Of a stretch of 64,000 bases of DNA, positions 24,225-37,361 are shown one piece after another. The notes under the pieces were generated by a model. The model was given only the letters and a program-made list of their open reading frames with translations, did no database searches and had not been told where the DNA came from. The position numbers and the translations under genes were made by a program. The DNA comes from Eulemur rufifrons (Eukaryota > Chordata > Mammalia > Primates > Lemuridae), in the NCBI RefSeq assembly GCF_041146395.1, contig NC_090997.1, positions 35,939,501 through 36,003,500 on the forward strand, given 5' to 3'. Numbering within the stretch: position 1 is the first letter of the stretch; each line of letters begins with the position of its first letter.

Positions 24225-25075
24225 TTGTCCTCATGCCTCCCCACTGTCGTTACCCCAGTCCAAGCTCTAGCATCTTTTGCTAGTAATTCTGCCAACAGCC
24301 TCCTGACTGGTCTCCTCACATCACAGCTCTGCGACTTATTAGCTGTATAATCGTGGACGAGTTACTTAACCTATCTATATACCTCAGTTTCCTCACTTCT
24401 AAATTGGGCATCAAAATAGTACCTAATTCACAGGGTTTGTGTGAAGTGCATACTAGTTAATGTATGAAAAGCACAACAGTGCCTGGCCCATAAGAAGTAG
24501 ATTTAGCTATCATTATTATTATTATCATCATCATATACTCTCACCCAAATGTAAGTATGATCATGTCACTGTCCTGCTTTCTATTATTTCCTGTTGCTCT
24601 AGGAATAGAGGTGTGAAAGCCATAACATGATTCAGCATTATTTAATTCCTGACCTCCTTGGCAGGTTCATCTCAAGTCAATATCTCCCCTGTAGTCTAAC
24701 ATTCTTTGCATATGCTGTGCCCTCTGCTTAGTGTTTCCTCCTTGCTCCTCCTTTCATTCTGACACACACACCTAAACATGCCTGGCTGGTTTTTCATCCT
24801 TCACATTTCACTTCAATGTCACTTTCTCTAGGAAGCCTTCCCCAACCAACTCCATTAAGTCTCATCTTGTTATGGACTCCATAGTACTCTGCAGTCTTCC
24901 TTTACAACACTTACCAACTTGTAATTTTTTCACATCTGTCTACTTCTGTTTATGCAAGTTCCATGAAGGCAGGTGCCATGTCTGTCTTGTTTACACCCTA
25001 GTACAAAGCCTGACACATGGGAGGTGCTGAAGAAATATTGACTGAATGGATAAACAAGAGGAAGAATTAATAAAT
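24225..25075 (+). mobile_element. L2 LINE 3' end, interrupted by MIR
   Basis: ATTCTGCCAACAGCCTCCTG, then after a MIR at about 24318-24530 the L2 resumes with ATGATCATGTCACTGTCCTG. It continues through CTAGGAAGCCTTCCCCAACC and GCAAGTTCCATGAAGGCAGG to GAAGAAATATTGACTGAATG. The order matches the L2 3' end. Confidence 0.85.
24318..24530 (+). mobile_element. MIR SINE nested in L2
   Basis: CTGCGACTTATTAGCTGTAT, GAGTTACTTAACCTATCTAT, CTCAGTTTCCTCACTTCTAA and ACAGTGCCTGGCCCATAAG follow the MIR consensus. L2 sequence continues on both sides. Confidence 0.9.
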
Positions 25076-26744
25076 AAGGTTGAGCTAGAAATATAGATTT
25101 GGAAGTTACCTATATAGAGATGTGCTAACTAAAATTCTCCCAATGCTGAGCTGAGTATAAATTTTTGTTGAATGGAAATCACAGTTGTTGGTAGGCCAGT
25201 AATTTGATATTATTAGTGGTCATTAGACAATGGGTGTCTCTGATCTAGTGAGCAGTGGCCTCCCTTGAAGAATGTGGTCATTCTAGTTGTCAGTCTCCTA
25301 GACAAGAAGTGTGTCTCTCAACTGGGAAACCTCAGATGAAGGAGGGAGCCCTCTCCGTGTGGACTTAGCAAGGTATTCTTTACTATCTGTCTACCTTTAG
25401 CATTGGAGGTGAACAACTTCTATTTAACCTATAAAATGGCTATGGGAATATTAGAACCCAAACAAGAAGAGGCTAAATTAAGGCTTTCTGTCTCTCTCAT
25501 AGGTTTTTGTGTTCTTTTTATGTCATTTTTGTTTTATTTGCTGGTTTTAGTTCTTTTCTTAAAAATTCTAACCTCTGCTACAGAGAAACAAAGGAAGGGA
25601 TTTTGATCCACAGTTGGACCAGAACTTTAATGTTGGAGCAGTACACCCTGAGATCTAATGGGAGGAACAGTGGAAATTAAAGTGAGGGGATGTGAGGAAA
25701 AGTGAGGAAAATCACAGGGAATCGTGGGGCCACTTTGTCAGCCACCCCTCCCTATGTAGAACTCTTACAGTGCTTTAGCTGGTTGATTCTTGGATTTTTA
25801 TTTTCATAAGTGAGGTGATATTCCCTTAGACATAGAAATAAATGTGATCTCCAAAGAAGAAAATACGTAAAGAGAAAAAAAAGGAGAGGATAGAGAAAAA
25901 ACTTTGGGAAATGCCCCAAAATAAGGGGCAAAGAAAACAAGGAAGCGCTATCCAAAGCAGAGAGAGAAGAGGAGAGATAAGAATGAAGGAACCATGGAGA
26001 AACACAGGAGCACCAAAGGAAGAGGATTTGGGGAAGGCAGGGACAGGCTCCTTCTCACTTTATTTCACCCCCACATCTAGAAATCCTTATTTTACATTAA
26101 GCAAGCATTCAAAAGCATTAGCATGTGTCTATCCACAAAACATAATGCCTATGGCATATTACAGCTCTTTTTCTAACAATTTTCTAATAGTTACCATTTC
26201 ATTTTGTACTTCAAACAATTAATTTGCTCTACATTACTGGGCACCATTTCCATGTAATTATGCTATTTAAGGAGGAGAATTGGAGGTTTAAGTGTTGCTT
26301 GTGCCAACTGGTCTTACCGCCTCCTCTCCCCTCTCTTCTCTATTCAACTTCCCATTCTTCAACTACACCCTGATTCTAAACATATTTGCATAAAAAGGAA
26401 ACAAACCAGAAGACCAAGACTAAAAACATGAATCAAGTACCCTGATTCTCATCCGCAATTACAGGCAGAGCCCTAAATATCCTAAAATAAAATTTATTCT
26501 TAGCAAGTTTTTAGTTTTCTGCAAGCATTTCATTTTATTTAGTGGATAAAAGAAGATCAAATAGATTTTTTAAGAATTTTTGCTTTTCTTAATAACTATT
26601 CTTAAATGTATTCTTCATTTCTCATTTTATACTCAATAAAATTATAGTTTTTAACTTGCAAATTTGTCATTTATAAGCATGTTCAGAAATTTATTTCCAG
26701 CTAGAAGACTTTAATAGTGTAGACCCAAATGTTCTATGACTGTC

Positions 26745-26860
26745 GATGGTGTATACACTGGTCAAGACTGATCAGATTGTATAATTTAAATTAGTGAATT
26801 TTATTGTATGTAAATTATGTCTCAGTAAAAAAATTAAGAAATGAAAAGCCCTAGAAAGTG
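26745..26860 (+). mobile_element. Old L1 (L1M) 3' end
   Basis: GTGTATACACTGGTCAAGAC and TGTAAATTATGTCTCAGTAA resemble the L1M 3' end. Short. Confidence 0.5.
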
Positions 26861-27639
26861 TTCAAAGCTATCAGATAAAGAGAGAAATGTTGTAAACAAA
26901 TATTATTGGAGTGACTTAAAATATGATAGAAAATATAAAATTGGTTATTAACCTTAAGGCAGAGAGAGGTGAAAGCAGAGATGGGCAAGATACAGAAATG
27001 GGGCTGACGTTTTCAGGTGGAGTTAAGGGAACTGACAAGAAAATTTGTTCTCGGGAAGTAAAGTTTCAGGTCCCAGAAAATCTCTAGTTATAATATTATT
27101 TCAAGAGGTTCTTAAAAGCCCATCCCAAATGCCAATATTTGCTAATATCTAATTTGAAAAAAAAAATTAAGGACTAGAAGGAAAGGTCTTCTAGATAGGG
27201 TAAGTGCTTAATTATTTGATTTGTCACAACAACTTTTTGTGCAAGGCATTACTGTACCGTTTTACAAATAAGGGAAGTTATTAGACTTAATTTTAAGAAG
27301 AGGCACGTTGGGATTTTGAGCCAGATATGTTTGCACAAACACTGTGTTTAATAACAATGTTATTCCTCAAATAGATATTGCCTGGACAGTTCAAATTTGC
27401 AAGACTTTATTTAGGTTAACTTCATTTTACTTGATTCAATTTATCCTAGAATTGTCAAGATCACCCTTTGACTCTGTTCTGTCACCCAACATAGTAGCTT
27501 ACCTAGCATTGTGTCAATGGCCAAATGACCCCAGTTACTAATAAAAAGACAGGTCAACGCACAAAGCCCTTCAAAACACTCTCCAGATCTCCCTCCTGCT
27601 GACATCAATCCATTCAGTAACATGGACATTGTCATTCAA

Positions 27640-28060
27640 TTAGCTATGAACCCACTGGGTTGTCATTCTTTATCTTCTCTAAGCTCCCGGTCCTCCCCTA
27701 TGAACCTGTTCCAACCATATCTTCCACATGTCAGTCAACTACAGCTACTCCTTCCAGATGCTCAGGCCTAAAATCTAGATTCATCCTTGAGTCCTCTCTT
27801 TCTCGCACATCCCTACATTCAATTCCTCTGCAAATCTTATCAACTCTACCTTCAAAGTATATCCCAAATCCAATTACTTCTCATCTCTGCCATTGCTATC
27901 ACCCTGGCCCAAGCCACCATCATCTTGTATCTGGATTTTGCAATAGCCACTTGATCTGACTCTCAGCTTCCACTCTTGTTCTCTCCCCAGAAGCCAGAAT
28001 GATCCTTAAAAAAAAAAAAAGGATAAATCAGATGATGTCACTCTGCTTGTAAAAGGAAGG
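27640..28060 (+). mobile_element. L2 LINE fragment
   Basis: Contains blocks resembling the L2 RT: CTAGATTCATCCTTGAGTCC, CAAGCCACCATCATCTTGTA, TTTTGCAATAGCCACTTGAT and GCCAGAATGATCCTT. It ends just after GATAAATCAGATGATGTCAC. The 99-codon frame at 27660-27959 is a remnant of this element's RT frame. Confidence 0.8.
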
Positions 28061-28639
28061 AGAAATGGGGAAGTGGACACAGAAAACAGGTAGGGCAGGA
28101 TCAATGCTTTAATATTTAAAAATATATATTTTATACATATCTTCTATATATATGAGAGATATTAACATGTTTCTGCTTAATTTAAAGCTCTTTGTTTTTC
28201 CTTATAGTAATAGTCCAGTTAATAAATAAAGAAATGATTGCATGCCACTATTAATAAAGAATTATATTAATAGAATACCACTATTTGTAGTCTCCAGTGA
28301 AATAATGGATGTAGGTAATGCTCATCAATGTTTCTCAAAAAGAAAGACAGCCAGACTGTATACATATTACACACCTCCACTCATGACATTTTCTTACCAA
28401 AAAATTGAACCTGAATCAGATCAAGCTCATATAATTGCCAGTTTATAGGAAAGATGGGTGAGAAATTGCTAAGTGACATCATGATAATGCAATTGGAAAA
28501 ATCCAAAATGTGAGCAACTATGTAGAATAAACAACCTAGTTTCTTCAAGAAATAAATTGCAAGATGAAAAGAGAGATGAGAGGGGAGCCAACAGATTAAA
28601 AGAAAATTTAGAACCAATTGTAATCTTTTGGATTCTTAT

Positions 28640-28965
28640 TCAAACTGTTTTTAAAATGAGACAATTGGAAAAGTTACATTGTTGAGGAATTATTACTAGA
28701 TTTTAGGTTTGATAATGGATTGTGGCAGTACTTTTAGGAGTCCTTATCTTTTAGAAACACATATTGAAATATTTATGAATGAAATGATGTGTCTGGGATT
28801 TATATCAAAGTAATTCAGGGAAGTGGGAATAGATGAAACCAGACTGGCTATGAGTTGATTAATTGTTGAAGCTACGTAATTGTTGCATGGTGGTTCATTA
28901 TACTATTCTCTTTATCTTTGCAAATGTTTGAAATGTTTCATAATAAAGGTTTTTTTTTGTTTTTT
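28640..28965 (+). mobile_element. Old L1/3'-UTR-type repeat
   Basis: GAATAGATGAAACCAGACTG, GAGTTGATTAATTGTTGAAG and CATTATACTATTCTCTTTAT followed by TTTCATAATAAAGG are a widespread mammalian repeat end that I associate with old L1. The family name is uncertain. Confidence 0.5.
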
Positions 28966-31066
28966 TTTTTAAATCCCATTTTGTAATCTTTAGCTTCTCC
29001 CACCCCTTTCAAGTGTTAGCCCCTGTGGTCCCTGGTCATATTTTTACTTCCTTTACAATGCCATGTAACCCTCACATTTGTCTGTGATTGTGGGTGATTA
29101 TTTCATTCCTTTCTATGTTTATATAATTTAGTTTGCTGGAGATTTTTACTTTTTCTTTCTTATTGGGATCCATTTGATGCCTAGTCAAACTTATGCTAAA
29201 GAAAGTATTATCACTCTGTTCTGTTTTACAGATATTTGTTAATTTATCTTTCCTTTTATTTTTCCGGGGGAAGGGTAAGTGAAAGGTTTTTTTAACCTTA
29301 TCCTAATTATCCATTCTTGTGATAAACACCATCCTTAGAACAGCTGTCAATCTATGTTCCTAGGGACTCAAGTGGACACCTGCCTACCTTTTTCCCAACT
29401 TTCTTGACACCTTCACTTTTCAACCATTTTTCTAAACTTATCAGCATTAGCCCCAGAACAGCAATTATTTCTTTGTTTCCTTAAGATGTTGTCACTTTTC
29501 CTTATCTTACTCCATCAGACCCCATTTTAAAACACTGATGTCACCTAAAAGTAACCCTAGGCTTCTTTCTCAGCCAGACCATGCTAATTTCCCTTCTCAC
29601 CACAATGTTTTTGCTTTTCTTGAACTCTCCCCTGTATGTATGCCTCTCTGTCTTTCAAGAGAGAGGGCAGGTTAAAACGAGCAAAGGCATGATAGTAATT
29701 AAAGATGAATGAACCTCAAAAGAGTCAAGCTTGCATGTAGTTTGAAGTTTTTAATCACAATGCATTTTTTCCCAACTAGAACATAGTATAGGGCTCAGCA
29801 GCTTGTTAACATGACAGGGCATGGTTTTACCAAATGATGCAGGAAGAAGTGTTACTTTTTAATAAATCACTCCAGTCCCTCATGATGGTGACTATCATAA
29901 CTATCTAAAATTAATCTAATGTCCCTAATATACTACGTAGGGCTGAGATTACAGAAAAATGGATGAGGCTGGGTTGTCCAGCTGCAGTAAGATTCTGTCC
30001 TCATTTGAAATTTTGATATTTTCTTCATCATGGATTTTTGCTTTAATTTTTATTTTTTTAAAATAGTGCATTAAAACATAATATATCTTGATTACTGAGT
30101 TTTGGGCCTTAAATTTTGCACTACAGGTCAGAGCCTTACTTGCCTCACCCTCATCCCAGCTCGGATTACTGAATGTTAGAGAATCATTTTTTATAGGGAG
30201 ATATGGTAGATCTTTCCTAATAGGGCACAAACTTTTGAGTTTTGGTTTTGTTTGGTATTTCTTAGTAGTAGGGATGAGTTTACAAAAGCCCTCATACACT
30301 TTTTTCTCTTCCCCTCTTGTAAAGACCAGTAGTATTTTAGAGCATCTGATCTCAAACTTCTTGACTCGAGCTCACTACAGTGGGACAGAAGGCCTCTCCC
30401 ACCCATTCCCACTCTGAAAAAGAACTTGAGATAAAAAAATTGAAAGAGAAGAAAATAAAATCAGTGAACTGTTGTGACAGCTTTTCTGAACTGCTTTTAC
30501 TTCATAAGAGAAGACCCTGCAGTTACATTCATGATTTTATATTATAAAACTATATCCTATAAATTTAAAAATAATCTAGTAATTTTATTACATTTACTTT
30601 GCTAACAGAATCCAAGTAATTCAAAAACACACAAATCTCAAGCAAATTATCACTAATGAAGTTTTACTCTTCATCAAATTTTGAAAGGATTATGTATAAT
30701 TCTGCTCTAGAATAGGCATATTGATGATGTGCCTTGAAGTGTAGTTTTTGAAAATTACAAACCAAGGATATGCATTATCAACTCTCTTGGGTTAGCCCAA
30801 CAACCCATAACAAACTAAACTGATTACCCATAGTAATTTATCTTTAAAATGCATGGATGGCAAAAACTGAAAACCATGAAAAGTTCATGACTGATAAGTT
30901 ATTCTTCTTGAAGATTATGGGATTTCCTACTACCAGGTGAGCACATATTCAGTGAGTGCTTACAAACAGTGGGTAGCAGCCAGACTCCATTGTAAAATAC
31001 CAATTTATTCTTCAAGAAAATCTAGTAACATGCTAATTTAAATATATAAGTGCTATACATATTTAA

Positions 31067-31389
31067 TACATTGACTGCCACACTAGGAAAAAAAATTTTC
31101 CCTGGTGCCATGGTGTTTTATTATGAAAATAGAATAAAAACTTCAAAAACAAAACAATCCTTTCTAATTTATGAAAAAATTGTTATTTTTTTATTGTTTT
31201 CTGTGCATGAGTTATATGCAAGTCACTCCATGCTAGAATCTGTTTTTACACTGCACACTACTTGAGATGTATGTGACTCATGACATACTTATTGAATTTG
31301 TTTCAGAGAATTGAGTCTTCATGTGCTTCATAAGGCCCTGGGCTTAAAACCAGCATGAGTTAAATACGACTCACATGGCAGTTAATGTG
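31067..31389. mobile_element. Non-autonomous piggyBac-like element, copy 2
   Basis: A 323-bp element flanked by TTAA at 31063-31066 and 31390-31393, the hallmark target duplication of piggyBac. The ends are TACATTGACTGCCA and TGGCAGTTAATGTG. The interior is AT-rich with a shared block running from GGTGTTTTATTATGAAAATA to a GAGTTATATGCAA motif, in the same orientation as copy 1. A short 71-codon open frame inside is not a transposase. It sits in the 32-kb FILIP1 intron. Confidence 0.85.
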
Positions 31390-31619
31390 TTAAAAATAAA
31401 TCACTTTGTATGTTACTAGTAAATAGCTCTCAGTCATAGTAAAAATTAAAGTCTAGGGAATTATTAGTTGTTTGCTCATATGAACCACAATAAGGGCTGG
31501 CGTTTTCTGCTAATTATGCTGCCCATCAGAAGGCTTGTATCTGAGATCACTGAGCAGCAGCTTTCTGATTACACACTCTAATATGAAGCTCCCTGCCTCA
31601 TATAGAAATATAACCATGA

Positions 31620-31735
31620 TTCATTAATTCACTCAATAATTCAACAAAGATGGGTTGAATGCCCCCTCCCCATTGTCAGTGTATTAGGTGCTAGGAATGA
31701 AAATATATATTGCAAGGCTATGTAAAAAGTGCTGT
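31620..31735 (-). mobile_element. L2 3' tail (antisense)
   Basis: ATTCACTCAATAATTCAACA followed by GTATTAGGTGCTAGGAATGA is the reverse of an L2-type end. Confidence 0.5.
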
Positions 31736-31988
31736 TTATGCTAAAGAGGGACACCCAAGGGTAGGGCTGTGGATGGAGGAAGTCGTTGCTCAGGGCTTTT
31801 GCAATTGTCCTTCCCAATACCCTTCCCCTGCTATCAGAGGTGCAGCCCATATGGCACCTTTGTGGGAACTAGAAAAAGGTCTACTTCCTCTTTATAGAAC
31901 CAGTCCCATGCTGAGTGAACTGGATTTCAGCCCCCATTCTTTCACTGGTCAAATGCCCCTACAAGCTACAACCTATGCAATTGCAGAG

Positions 31989-32706
<718 letters not shown>

Positions 32707-35320
32707 AGGACACAATAGTCCTGTGGGCTCTTCTTTGTCATCCTCCAGGTTTCAGTTCATATGTCCTCTCCCCAGAGAGGACAATATGCCTTTTGTTGTG
32801 TTTTCACATTTCCTAAGTTGTTCAAAATATTTCTCAAATCACTCTCTCAGATTGGTCAGATAAAATATTTTTTAAACAAGAGAAAACAGATATTCTTTCT
32901 TTTTGATGATGTTTATAAAGACTCAGCTAGGTGAATAAATTGACTAATAATTTTCACTAGGAACTGAAAACACCATGAACCATAAAAGTTTGTCACCTAA
33001 ATGTGTGGCCTTCCAGGTGGCCCCTTCCCCTTCCCTCCCTACCTCCCATTCCCAAAGAATGTGTTGCCCATGTTCATCCCATCTAATTATCGGATGATCC
33101 ATCTAGGAAACGGGGTGCACTGCCCCAGGAAACGTTCTCCCTCAGGAAATAAGTTAAATGAAGAGATTTCCTTAGGGAAGCCAGAGGGTGAGGAGGATAT
33201 TTAGAGGCAGGGAGGTTTTCGGTCCCTGAAATCACTGTGTGAGGGTGTCCTCCCACATGCCTCTCCCCTGCGGTTCACAGAACATGAGGGGAGGAGCTGG
33301 CAGCATGAATGAGATTTCCTGAGACTACTGAAGCAAGCTGAAGACAATCCACAAAGGTACCATATACCTCACTTTACTCTATACGTGCATGTACAGAGTG
33401 CTGGACAAAAGTTGTGGTATTAAGTTTATACATTATGGGAGCTCACAATAGAAAAACATATTCTACTGTAAACCTTTTCATTAAGATACTATTAATCTAA
33501 TTTGTCTATTGGGTAAATCTATTTTCATAAATAAGATTTTTTAAAAATCACAGAGATGTGAATTAAGTAGCAAATTAATTTAAGTACGTAAATCACTTAT
33601 AGTAGTGTATTTCCATGCATTCATTTCCTTAGAAAAGTAAACCTCTCCTTCTTTAAAATGGTAATTGAATTTATTGCCATTGTATTTAAAGGTCTTTTTA
33701 AAAGCTTTAAATACAAGGTTATGTGAAATGTATTAAATTTTTTTCAAATTATTATGTTAACATTTATTTAATAATTATTTTATTCAGTTTGGGAACAACT
33801 TTAAAGCTAATGCAAAAATTAAAAAGTTAAGACAATAAACAAAACTCCAAAATTCCAGACTTAATTTTGTATTGATCTTAATTATTGTTAATGTAGGAAA
33901 AAAAGAAATATGAGCACCCTTCTGTTGTGGAAAGGATATTTAGTTTTACAAGTAAACAGAAGTTCATTCAGTCACATGGAATTAAGAATTCAGGAAGATC
34001 AAGCTAGTGAACCCTAGACTTTCATCACAGTTGAACTCAAGATTTTCATCACTTTAAACACAGAGACAAAACGTTATTAACAACCAACATTACACAAATT
34101 AAATCTACAAAAATGAAACCATACCACCATCTGCCCTTATTTTAAATCTCTATAAAACAGGTCGTGTGAATCTGAAATCGCACTATAAAAATTTGGTTTT
34201 GGCCAAAGGAACTTTTGTGAAAGACTCACAGTACCCTCCAGCCCCACTGAGCACTAAATACAAGCTGTTTACTTTGATACACTCCGCTGAACTCAGACAA
34301 CATTTTTTTGGCATTTTGAAAAATTACTAAAGTTGAACTTTTAGATCATTGTTTAACATAGTCCAAACTTTAATCTCATTCCCACTTTGAGATCAAACTT
34401 CCTATTTGATTTGTTATTCTTGTTATCACTGCCACACTGAGTGTTTCAGAACAAACACGGCTTTCTTTGGATCGCTCTGCATTCTAATTCATTGCCAACT
34501 TTTTGCCTTTTCCACACATGCAAAGAGAGAACTGCAGAAAATCCACATAACAATAACAACAACAAACCTTTGAAAATAATATTTTAGCTCATTTTAGTTT
34601 TTTGCTCATTAAGAAACCATAAATTAGAAGATACATTTACAGTATATAGAAAGGCTGCCTGTTAAATGCCTTCAGAACACATTACTAGGACTGATGGTAG
34701 TAAGATAAGAGATTTTTCAGTTCTGATACAAACTCCCCAAGGTTTCTGTAGCATGAGATTACTTTTTCCCCTCAGTAGAAAAACAGGATCACTCCTCATA
34801 CCACAATGGGGTGCATCTTGGCCAGTTCCCATCAAAGATTCTGAGGCATCAAGGCAAGTCGCAATAAGCTGGTAATTTTCAAGGATTGTCACCATCCACA
34901 CTCAGTAAAACCTGTAGCCGCAAGCTGAAAGCTTGTCGAGTTCTTATAGCCCTTGTCAGATTAGCCAGGGCTCTACAAATGTCCAAATGTCCAAACCCAA
35001 CTTCCAAGATGCTCTTTCACTTAGAAATGAGTTTACTGCCAAGTAAGCCTATTAACAAATGAAATGCGCATGGACGAGAGTAACTAACATTGCTTAAATC
35101 AAAACAGATCTTGACTTCCTTACCTTAATACTAGGAAGCATAGTAGCTTTTGTTTTTGTTTTTGTTTTTTATAAGGGGGTACTGAAGTTTGTTCAACAGC
35201 AGCAGGCCCTGCTCAGCCCCCTACTCCACAGGGAATTAACCGTCACATTCCAGCCCTGTCATCAGAACAATGAAAGGTGAATGTTGTGCAAAACAGCTTG
35301 GGACCACTAACTGATGATGT

Positions 35321-35338
35321 CATTCCTCCCTTATATGG
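35321..35338. promoter_or_regulatory. Adjacent TEAD (MCAT) and SRF (CArG) motifs
   Basis: CATTCC, a TEAD/MCAT site, lies two bases from CCTTATATGG, a perfect CC(A/T)6GG serum response factor box. A CRE-like TGATGTCA overlaps just upstream. The pairing is typical of muscle enhancers and FILIP1 is expressed in muscle and heart. The surrounding 33390-35940 is free of recognisable young repeats, which fits a retained regulatory region. Function is inference. Confidence 0.4.
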
Positions 35339-35936
35339 TTCATTATTGTGCAGATTTACTTTGGTCTGTGAGAAGGGGTGGAGCTGCCCAAGACGGGAAG
35401 GGAAGGCAGCTCTTAAGAAGCTGTGAGTGAACGGGAATTATGCTCCACACCGGGGGAAATGCACTGGGGAGAGGGGTGAAGTCGAGGAGGAAGAATGAGA
35501 GAAAGAAAAGATATGCATAAAATGTCAAATGGGCCTCACTCCTGATTTCTCAAACTAGCTAAATTCTATACAGTTCTATTCAGCACACGCTGGAATTTAA
35601 AAAGGGATCCCACTAGAGCCTAATCTATGATTCAACCAATAGGAGAAAAATTCACATTTCAACCAAAGTGCCTGTTAATTTACGTGTACCTAAATGAAAA
35701 CACTACAGTGTGGGCTACAGAATGCCAAGTACCCTGTGGTTTAAAGATCATTTCATCTTTACAAAATATTTTTACCTGAATATTTTTCCCTAAAATTGCT
35801 TTTAAATGGAAAAAAAAACTGCTGTCTATACAAACAAAAGTGGGTGAATACATTCAGCCAAATTTCAAGGAGTATCTATATGATCATTTATACAAAATGT
35901 TTTCAAAATCTTCTATCACCTTCAAATTAGCTTTTT

Positions 35937-36015
35937 CCTCTCTTTTTTTCTCTTTTCTTTTTTCCCCTTGTTTTCTTTATTCTTTCCTTTCTTCCTTCTT
36001 TCCCTCCTTCCTTCC
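35937..36015 (+). repeat. Polypyrimidine tract
   Basis: About 80 bases almost wholly of C and T, built on TTTCTT and CTTCCTTC units, in the large FILIP1 intron. Confidence 0.9.
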
Positions 36016-36654
36016 TGATATAAATCCAGTCAAAAAGCCATTAGGTAAATTAAAAATTCTAGTAAATTTTTTCTAACTCATATGCATTGAATATGTATGT
36101 CATTTATGTTATGAAATTCCATTTCAATTACAGGATAAAAGCATCATGCCAGATAAATTAGTCAAATTAACTTTAAGGTTAATAGGATTAAATGTTTGCA
36201 AACCATTTTTAAGTCCTCATATATCTTTTACATTACATAAATATAAGTCATTATATTATGGCATAGAGAAGAATTTGAAGAGAAAACAATTTTGATATCA
36301 TTGCTTTCCTACATCCCTAATGTTCAATCATGACTTTTGCTTTAAGAATATGTCTAATTTTTTATTAGCCTGAACTGAGTATAAGAATTACTGCATGTTT
36401 CAAGGTGACAGTACTAGATAAATGTGTTTTGATTAAAGAGTTATATTCAATATATGTAACTTTGTGTAAAAACATAAGCAACATTCATGGTTAAGGTAAA
36501 ATTACAGATACTAATCAATTGGTTATTATTTTGGTTTTTGTCACTGTTTTGTTTTTTAGCTATTTTAATATGGGGGGGGGAACTGAAATTGAAGAAGAAA
36601 AGAAGAAATTGCTGCTACCACCTGGTGTATGCAAGGCTGCCCTAGTGTGGGGGA

Positions 36655-36875
36655 AGGGGCATCTTGGCGACTGATAGACTGAATCTGGGCTTGGCAACTA
36701 CTTGGAAGATAGCTGAGGGCAACATTTATAACTCCTCTGGTTTCAGTTTACTCAGCTGTGTAACAGAGATATGGATTTTAACTTGCAGGGCTGCTATGAG
36801 AATTAAATGAAATAATGTAAGTCAAGGCCACAGAAATGAACACATAGTGGGCCCACAATAAATAATAATAGGTTT
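36655..36875 (+). mobile_element. MIR SINE
   Basis: CAGCTGTGTAACAGAGATAT, GGGCTGCTATGAGAATTAAA and ACATAGTGGGCCCACAATAA match the second half of MIR. Confidence 0.75.
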
Positions 36876-37361
36876 ATGCACAGTTTATTCATTTTGATGA
36901 TGGTAGGCCCTTTGCAAAAATACAAATTTGGGGTCTAATTTTGTCACAGACAACATAAACCTATTTGAAGAAAAGGGAATCAAGGGGTCAGGACTAATTA
37001 AATATAGTCAAGTAGCATCTTGTCTGTTTCTGGTGATTCAAATTTGAGTTATAGTCCCAGGGAGGCATAGATTACATTCAAACCATATTAAATCAATATT
37101 TAGAGATGAATGATAATAGCAAGAGGAAATGTTTTATTGCTTTTAAAAAATCTTTTTAAAAAAAATACCATGAATTTTAATCGCAGTAATGTCTTTTTCC
37201 TCCCTGTTAAGTATCACTTCAACAGCTACATTCGAAATTAATTTAAAACCCCACTATTAAGACTCATTCAGAATAAATGGCTGTAGGTATTATAATTAAT
37301 TAACACTCCCTGGCTAAATGATGTTAGTTATTAAAAGCCTCTTGGAACCTAGAGATGTTTA

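Larger units (their letters stand above)
32707..36650. other. Repeat-poor intronic stretch
   Basis: Almost 4 kb with no nameable mobile element except a polypyrimidine tract. That is unusual in this repeat-dense intron, and makes the stretch a candidate for conserved non-coding elements. It includes the SRF/TEAD motif cluster at 35321-35338. Confidence 0.5.
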
